Assembly (NCBI RefSeq): GCF_009674535.1
Contig: NZ_WKJK01000005.1
Location: 1 to 64,000, forward strand
Source: Duganella guangzhouensis
GTDB lineage: Bacteria; Pseudomonadota; Gammaproteobacteria; Burkholderiales; Burkholderiaceae_D
Direction: 5' to 3'
Length of the DNA: 64,000 nt
A program made the translations under genes and the position numbers. Below are positions 59,911 to 64,000 of this stretch, piece by piece. Below the pieces are notes generated by a model. The model did not search any database, was not told the origin of the DNA, and worked only from the letters and a program-made list of their open reading frames with translations. Each line of letters starts with the position of its first letter. Within the stretch, counting starts at the first letter, position 1.

Positions 59911-60915
59911 ATGAAGAAGACTGTAGTCAGCGCTATTATCGGCACCATGTTGGCACTCAGCGGCGGCGCGGCGATGGCCGATGCGAAGAATCCCAAGATC
60001 GGCTTTTCGATCGATGACTTGCGCCTGGAACGCTGGGCGCGCGATCGCGATTACTTCACCGCCGAGGCGGAGAAGCTGGGCGCCAAGGTCTACGTGCAAT
60101 CGGCCGACGCCAGCGAGCAGCGCCAGATTTCGCAGATCGAGAATCTGATTTCGCGCGGCGTGGATGTACTGGTCATCGTTCCCTACAACGCCACGGTGCT
60201 GAATAACGCGGTGCGCGAGGCGAAGAAGGCCAAGATCAAGGTAGTGTCCTATGACCGCTTGATCCTCAACGCCGATATCGATGCCTACATCTCCTTCGAT
60301 AACGCCAAGGTCGGTGAGCTGCAAGCCAGTACGCTGGTGGGCCTGAAACCGAAGGGTAATTACTACCTGCTCGGCGGCGCGCCGACCGACAACAACGCCA
60401 AGATCCTGCGCGAAGGTCAGTTGAAAGTGCTGCAACCGCTGATCGACAAGGGTGATATCAAGGTCGTCGGCAAGCAGTGGACCAAGGACTGGAGCGCGTC
60501 GGAAGCTCTGTCCATCGTCGAAAACGCGCTAACCGCCAATGGCAACAAGATCGATGCGGTGGTCGCTTCCAACGATGCCACCGCCGGCGGTGCGATTCAG
60601 GCGCTGGCTGCGCAAAAGCTGGCTGGCAAAGTGCCGGTGTCGGGGCAGGACGCCGACCTGGCCGCCGTCAAGCGCGTGATCGCTGGCACCCAGGCGATGA
60701 CGGTTTACAAGCCGCTGAAGGTGATCGCCACCGAAGCGGCACGGCTGTCGGTCAAGCTGGTGCGCAATGAGGCGCCGCAGTATAACGCCAGCTACAACAA
60801 CGGCATGAAGAATGTCAGCACGCTGCTGCTGGCGCCGATCGCGCTGACCAAGTCGAATGTCGATATTCTGGCCACCGACGGCTTCTACACCAAGGCCCAG
60901 CTGACGGCCAATTAA
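59911..60915 (+). CDS. xylF: D-xylose ABC transporter substrate-binding protein
   Basis: The ATG at 59911 (334 residues) begins MKKTVVSAIIGTMLALSGGA, a clear signal peptide, after GGAG; the frame from 59827 runs through the repeat and is rejected. The binding-protein core shows KIGFSIDDLRLERWARDRDY, VQSADASEQRQISQIENLIS, VLVIVPYNATVLNNAVREAK, NYYLLGGAPTDNNAKILREG and VSGQDADLAAVKRVIAGTQA, as in XylF. It delivers xylose to XylGH in the inner membrane. Confidence 0.93.
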   Translation: MKKTVVSAIIGTMLALSGGAAMADAKNPKIGFSIDDLRLERWARDRDYFTAEAEKLGAKVYVQSADASEQRQISQIENLISRGVDVLVIVPYNATVLNNAVREAKKAKIKVVSYDRLILNADIDAYISFDNAKVGELQASTLVGLKPKGNYYLLGGAPTDNNAKILREGQLKVLQPLIDKGDIKVVGKQWTKDWSASEALSIVENALTANGNKIDAVVASNDATAGGAIQALAAQKLAGKVPVSGQDADLAAVKRVIAGTQAMTVYKPLKVIATEAARLSVKLVRNEAPQYNASYNNGMKNVSTLLLAPIALTKSNVDILATDGFYTKAQLTAN

Positions 60916-60924
60916 GGAAAGCGC

Positions 60925-62451
60925 ATGTCCGAATATCTTCTGGAAATGCGCAACATCGTCAAGGATTTTGGCGGTGTGCGTGCCCTGAACGGCATCGACA
61001 TCAAGCTCAAGGCCGGCGAGTGCGCCGGTCTGTGTGGCGAGAACGGCGCCGGCAAATCGACCTTGATGAAAGTGCTGTCCGCCGTCTACCCGCATGGCAC
61101 CTGGGACGGTGAGATTGTGTGGGATGGCAAGCCGCTGCAGGCGCAGTCGATCCGCGAAACCGAGGCGGCCGGCATCGTCATCATTCACCAGGAGTTGATG
61201 CTGGTGCCTGAGTTGTCGGTGGCGGAGAATATCTTCCTCGGCAACGAGATCACGCTGCCGGGCGGCCGCATGGATTACGCGGCCATGAATCGTCGCGCCG
61301 AGCAGCTGCTGCGCGAGCTGAATATCAATGACGTCAACGTGGTGCTGCCGGTGAAGCAGTACGGTGGCGGCCACCAGCAGTTGATCGAGATCGCCAAGGC
61401 GCTGAACAAGAACGCGCGCCTGCTGATTCTGGACGAGCCTTCGTCGTCACTGACGGCGAACGAGATCAAGGTGCTGCTGGATATTATCCATTCACTGAAA
61501 GCCAAGGGCGTCACCTGCGTCTACATCTCGCACAAGCTGGACGAGGTGGCGGCGATTTGCGACACCATCGTCACCATTCGCGACGGCCAGCATATCGCCA
61601 CCACGCCGATGTCGGAGATGAATATCGACCGCATCATCGCGCAGATGGTGGGCCGCGAGATGACGCAGCTGTATCCGCAGCGCGAGCACACGCCGGGCCA
61701 GGTGGTGTTCGAAGCCCGTAACGTCACCTGCTACGACGCCGATAATCCGGAGCGCAAGCGCGTCGACAATATCTCTTTCCAGCTGCGCCAGGGCGAGATC
61801 CTCGGCATCGCGGGGTTGGTGGGAGCGGGGCGCACCGAGCTGGTATCGGCCATCTTTGGCGCTTATCCGGGCGCCAGCGAGGCCGAGGTCTATCTCAACG
61901 GCCAGAAGCTGGATACCAGCACGCCGCTGAAGGCCATCCGCAATGGTCTGGCGATGGTGCCGGAAGACCGTAAGCATCACGGCATCGTGCCGGATCTCGG
62001 CGTTGGTCACAACATGACGTTGTCGGTGCTGAACGATTTTGTGCGCGCTACCCGCGTCGACCAGGACGCCGAGCTGGCGACCATTCGTCAGGAGATCAAG
62101 GCGGTCAAGCTGAAAACGTCCAGCCCCTTCCTGCCGATTACCGGTCTGTCGGGCGGCAACCAGCAGAAGGCGGTGCTGTCCAAGATGCTGCTGACGAAAC
62201 CGAAGATCCTGATCCTCGACGAACCGACGCGCGGCGTTGACGTTGGCGCCAAATTCGAAATCTATCAGCTGATGTTCGATCTGGCCAAGCAGGGCATGTC
62301 CATCATCATGGTGTCGTCCGAGCTGGCGGAAGTACTGGGCATTTCGGACCGTGTGCTGGTGATCGGCGAGGGCAAGCTGCGCGGCGATTTCGTCAACCAT
62401 AACCTCAGCCAGGAAACCGTGCTGGCGGCGGCGCTGGATCAGGCGCATTGA
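60925..62451 (+). CDS. xylG: Xylose ABC transporter ATP-binding protein (two ATPase domains)
   Basis: 508 residues with two ATPase halves, as in XylG/RbsA/MglA. First half: Walker [18 protein letters not shown], signature-like [15 protein letters not shown], Walker [13 protein letters not shown]. Second half: modified Walker [17 protein letters not shown], signature [15 protein letters not shown], Walker [15 protein letters not shown]. The degenerate second Walker A is normal for this family. It lies nine bases after xylF and 14 before xylH. Confidence 0.95.
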   Translation: MSEYLLEMRNIVKDFGGVRALNGIDIKLKAGECAGLCGENGAGKSTLMKVLSAVYPHGTWDGEIVWDGKPLQAQSIRETEAAGIVIIHQELMLVPELSVAENIFLGNEITLPGGRMDYAAMNRRAEQLLRELNINDVNVVLPVKQYGGGHQQLIEIAKALNKNARLLILDEPSSSLTANEIKVLLDIIHSLKAKGVTCVYISHKLDEVAAICDTIVTIRDGQHIATTPMSEMNIDRIIAQMVGREMTQLYPQREHTPGQVVFEARNVTCYDADNPERKRVDNISFQLRQGEILGIAGLVGAGRTELVSAIFGAYPGASEAEVYLNGQKLDTSTPLKAIRNGLAMVPEDRKHHGIVPDLGVGHNMTLSVLNDFVRATRVDQDAELATIRQEIKAVKLKTSSPFLPITGLSGGNQQKAVLSKMLLTKPKILILDEPTRGVDVGAKFEIYQLMFDLAKQGMSIIMVSSELAEVLGISDRVLVIGEGKLRGDFVNHNLSQETVLAAALDQAH

Positions 62452-62465
62452 ATTTAGGATGACTT

Positions 62466-63608
62466 ATGAAGAGTAACAACATCAAACAACTGTTCACGCA
62501 GTACAAGATGCTGGCGCTGCTGATCGCGGTGGCCATCATCTGGGGCTTCTTCAGCTATCACACCGAGGGCGGCTTCGTCACGCCGCGTAACTTGTCCAAT
62601 CTGATGCGCCAGATGGCGATCACCGGCATCGTCGCCTGCGGCATGTCGCTGGTGATTATCGCCGGCGAGATCGATCTGTCGGTTGGCTCGCTGCTTGGCC
62701 TGTTGGGCGGTATCGCGGCGGTGCTGGATGTGACGCATCACCTGCCGCTGTCGGCCACGCTGGCCATTGTGCTGGTGGTCGGCCTGGTGATTGGCCTGTT
62801 CAACGGCTTCCTGACCGCCTATCTGGGCATCCCGTCGTTCATCGTTGGCCTGGGCGGCATGCTGGCCTATCGCGGCATCGTGCTGGGCGTGACCGGCGGT
62901 ACCACCATCGCGCCGGTGTCGGACGATATGGTCTACATCGGCCAGGCGTATCTGTCACCGACGCTGGGCATCGCACTGGGTGTGGTGCTGTTTGTGGTGG
63001 CGGTCTACCTGATCTTCCAGCAGCGCCGCAGCCGTGCCACCCACGCGCTGGACGTGGCGCCGGTGTGGCGCGACGCGCTGAAGCTGGCGATCCTCGGCGC
63101 TGTGCTGGCGGGCTTTGTGGTGACCTTCAATTCGTATGAGGGCATTCCGCTGCCGGTGCTGCTGCTTCTGGCGCTGCTGGGCATCTTCAGCTACGTCACC
63201 ACGCAGACCGTGTTTGGCCGCCGCGTGTACTCGGTGGGCTCGAACATGGAGGCGACCCGGCTGTCCGGCATCAACGTCAAGTCGATCAAGCTGTGGATTT
63301 TCGGGATCATGGGTTTGATGTGCGCGCTGGCGGGGCTGGTGAACACGGCGCGTCTGGCGGCGGGTTCACCATCGGCCGGCACCTCGGGCGAGCTGGATGC
63401 GATTGCGGCCTGCTTCATCGGCGGCACCTCGATGCGCGGCGGCTCCGGCACCGTGCACGGCGCGTTGATCGGCGCGCTGGTAATGGCGTCGCTGGACAAC
63501 GGCATGTCGATGCTGGACGTGGATACGTATTGGCAGATGATCGTCAAAGGCGCGATTCTGACGCTGGCGGTCTGGGTGGATGTCAGCACCCGCGCAGGTA
63601 AGCGGTAA
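62466..63608 (+). CDS. xylH: Xylose ABC transporter permease
   Basis: 380 residues with about ten hydrophobic helices. Family landmarks of XylH/RbsC: FVTPRNLSNLMRQMAITGIV, GMSLVIIAGEIDLSVGSLLG, GFLTAYLGIPSFIVGLGGML, GRRVYSVGSNMEATRLSGIN and IAACFIGGTSMRGGSGTVHG. It forms the membrane channel for xylose. The last part of the XylFGH importer, it is followed after 33 bases by the GH3 gene. Confidence 0.95.
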   Translation: MKSNNIKQLFTQYKMLALLIAVAIIWGFFSYHTEGGFVTPRNLSNLMRQMAITGIVACGMSLVIIAGEIDLSVGSLLGLLGGIAAVLDVTHHLPLSATLAIVLVVGLVIGLFNGFLTAYLGIPSFIVGLGGMLAYRGIVLGVTGGTTIAPVSDDMVYIGQAYLSPTLGIALGVVLFVVAVYLIFQQRRSRATHALDVAPVWRDALKLAILGAVLAGFVVTFNSYEGIPLPVLLLLALLGIFSYVTTQTVFGRRVYSVGSNMEATRLSGINVKSIKLWIFGIMGLMCALAGLVNTARLAAGSPSAGTSGELDAIAACFIGGTSMRGGSGTVHGALIGALVMASLDNGMSMLDVDTYWQMIVKGAILTLAVWVDVSTRAGKR

Positions 63609-63641
63609 GTAACACTCTCATAAAAATACAGGAGACAACGC

Positions 63642-64000
63642 ATGACTAACAACCGTAGGCAGTTCCTCACTTCCATGACCGGCCTGGCCGGGCTCTCGGC
63701 CTTGCCGTCGGTGGCGCTGGCCGCCGCGTCGGCGCCGTACAAGGATGCCGCGCTGCCGGTGGAAAAGCGGGTGGACGATCTGCTCGGCCGCATGACGCTG
63801 GAAGAGAAGATCGCACAGATGCAGTGCACCTGGCAGGCCAAGACCGAAATCCAGGACGCCAAGGGCGAGTTCTCGGCGGCCAAGGCGCAGAAGGCGTATC
63901 CGCATGGTTTGGGCATGATCGCCCGTCCTTCGGACCGCCAACTGGGCCAGGCCGCCGGCGCCGGCGATACCGGCGGCGTCTCCAACCGCAATGCGCTGGA
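63642..64000 (+). CDS. GH3 glycoside hydrolase, 5' part (beta-xylosidase/glucosidase), runs off right edge
   Basis: 119 codons from the ATG at 63642 (AGGAGA upstream) to the window edge. The start MTNNRRQFLTSMTGLAGLSA is a twin-arginine signal peptide. The mature part begins VEKRVDDLLGRMTLEEKIAQ, the N-terminal hallmark of GH3 barrels, then GLGMIARPSDR. GH3 enzymes in xylan loci are usually beta-xylosidases, releasing the xylose imported by XylFGH. The catalytic Asp lies beyond the window, so activity cannot be checked. Confidence 0.85.
   Translation, partial: MTNNRRQFLTSMTGLAGLSALPSVALAAASAPYKDAALPVEKRVDDLLGRMTLEEKIAQMQCTWQAKTEIQDAKGEFSAAKAQKAYPHGLGMIARPSDRQLGQAAGAGDTGGVSNRNAL

Overview
The window reads as chromosomal DNA of a GC-rich (about 60-65 % by eye) heterotrophic betaproteobacterium. 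Gene content (Wzx/Wzc-type exopolysaccharide genes, several TonB-dependent receptors, xylan degradation with a Weimberg-type xylose operon, sulfonate-type ABC transporters) and codon use fit an Oxalobacteraceae member such as Massilia, Duganella or Janthinobacterium. This placement is inference from memory of such genomes; no marker gene (rRNA, tRNA, ribosomal protein) is present.

Layout. (1) 1-7948: end of an exopolysaccharide locus: a flippase running off the left edge, a WecG/TagA-type glycosyltransferase, a discoidin-domain lipoprotein, a Wza-like export lipoprotein, a Wzc-like tyrosine autokinase and a Crp-family regulator. (2) 7945-10039: a small hypothetical gene, then a fatty-acid desaturase translationally coupled to a PhnD-like binding protein that lacks a signal peptide. 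(3) 10036-33147: a roughly 23 kb block that I read as an organosulfur scavenging island. A minus-strand VOC protein and SsuA-like binding protein are followed on the plus strand by an exported flavin amine oxidase, an exported RidA and a TonB-dependent receptor, then a LysR regulator, then one apparent 14-gene operon (17179-33147). The operon encodes an SsuC/SsuB-like ABC transporter, a DszC/SfnB-like flavoprotein, two LLM flavin monooxygenases, a 2-hydroxyacid dehydrogenase, a class II aldolase, its own TonB-ExbB-ExbD, two more SsuA-like binding proteins, a second receptor, and a protein joining a cysteine-dioxygenase-type cupin to four rhodanese domains. A hairpin terminator lies at 33230-33264.

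(4) 33289-39798: a chemotaxis receptor, a small exported protein built of 11-residue repeats, a zeta-toxin-like/antitoxin-like pair, an aldo/keto reductase, a VOC protein and a serine hydrolase with an unusual C-terminal domain. (5) 39795-44645: a minus-strand operon of M1 metallopeptidase, DUF6702-like protein and TonB-dependent receptor. (6) 44754-64000: a xylan/xylose locus. It holds a type B carboxylesterase, a LacI regulator, GH67 and GH115 alpha-glucuronidases, a GH10 xylanase, an SGNH esterase, and an operon for oxidative (Weimberg) xylose catabolism (FAH-family dehydratase, SDR xylose dehydrogenase, SMP-30 lactonase, IlvD-type xylonate dehydratase), the XylFGH xylose importer and the start of a GH3 enzyme.

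How the parts work together: xylan is cut by GH10, its glucuronosyl branches are removed by GH67/GH115 and its esters by the esterases; xylose enters by XylFGH and is oxidised through xylonate towards 2-oxoglutarate semialdehyde, with the last dehydrogenase not seen here. In the sulfur island, two paralogous receptors powered by a dedicated TonB system would bring a scarce organic sulfur compound into the periplasm, binding proteins would deliver it to the ABC transporter, and flavin monooxygenases plus the dioxygenase-rhodanese fusion would release and handle the sulfur. The substrate is unknown. No CRISPR array, insertion sequence, tRNA or rRNA was seen, and no gene-free stretch exceeds about 215 bases.
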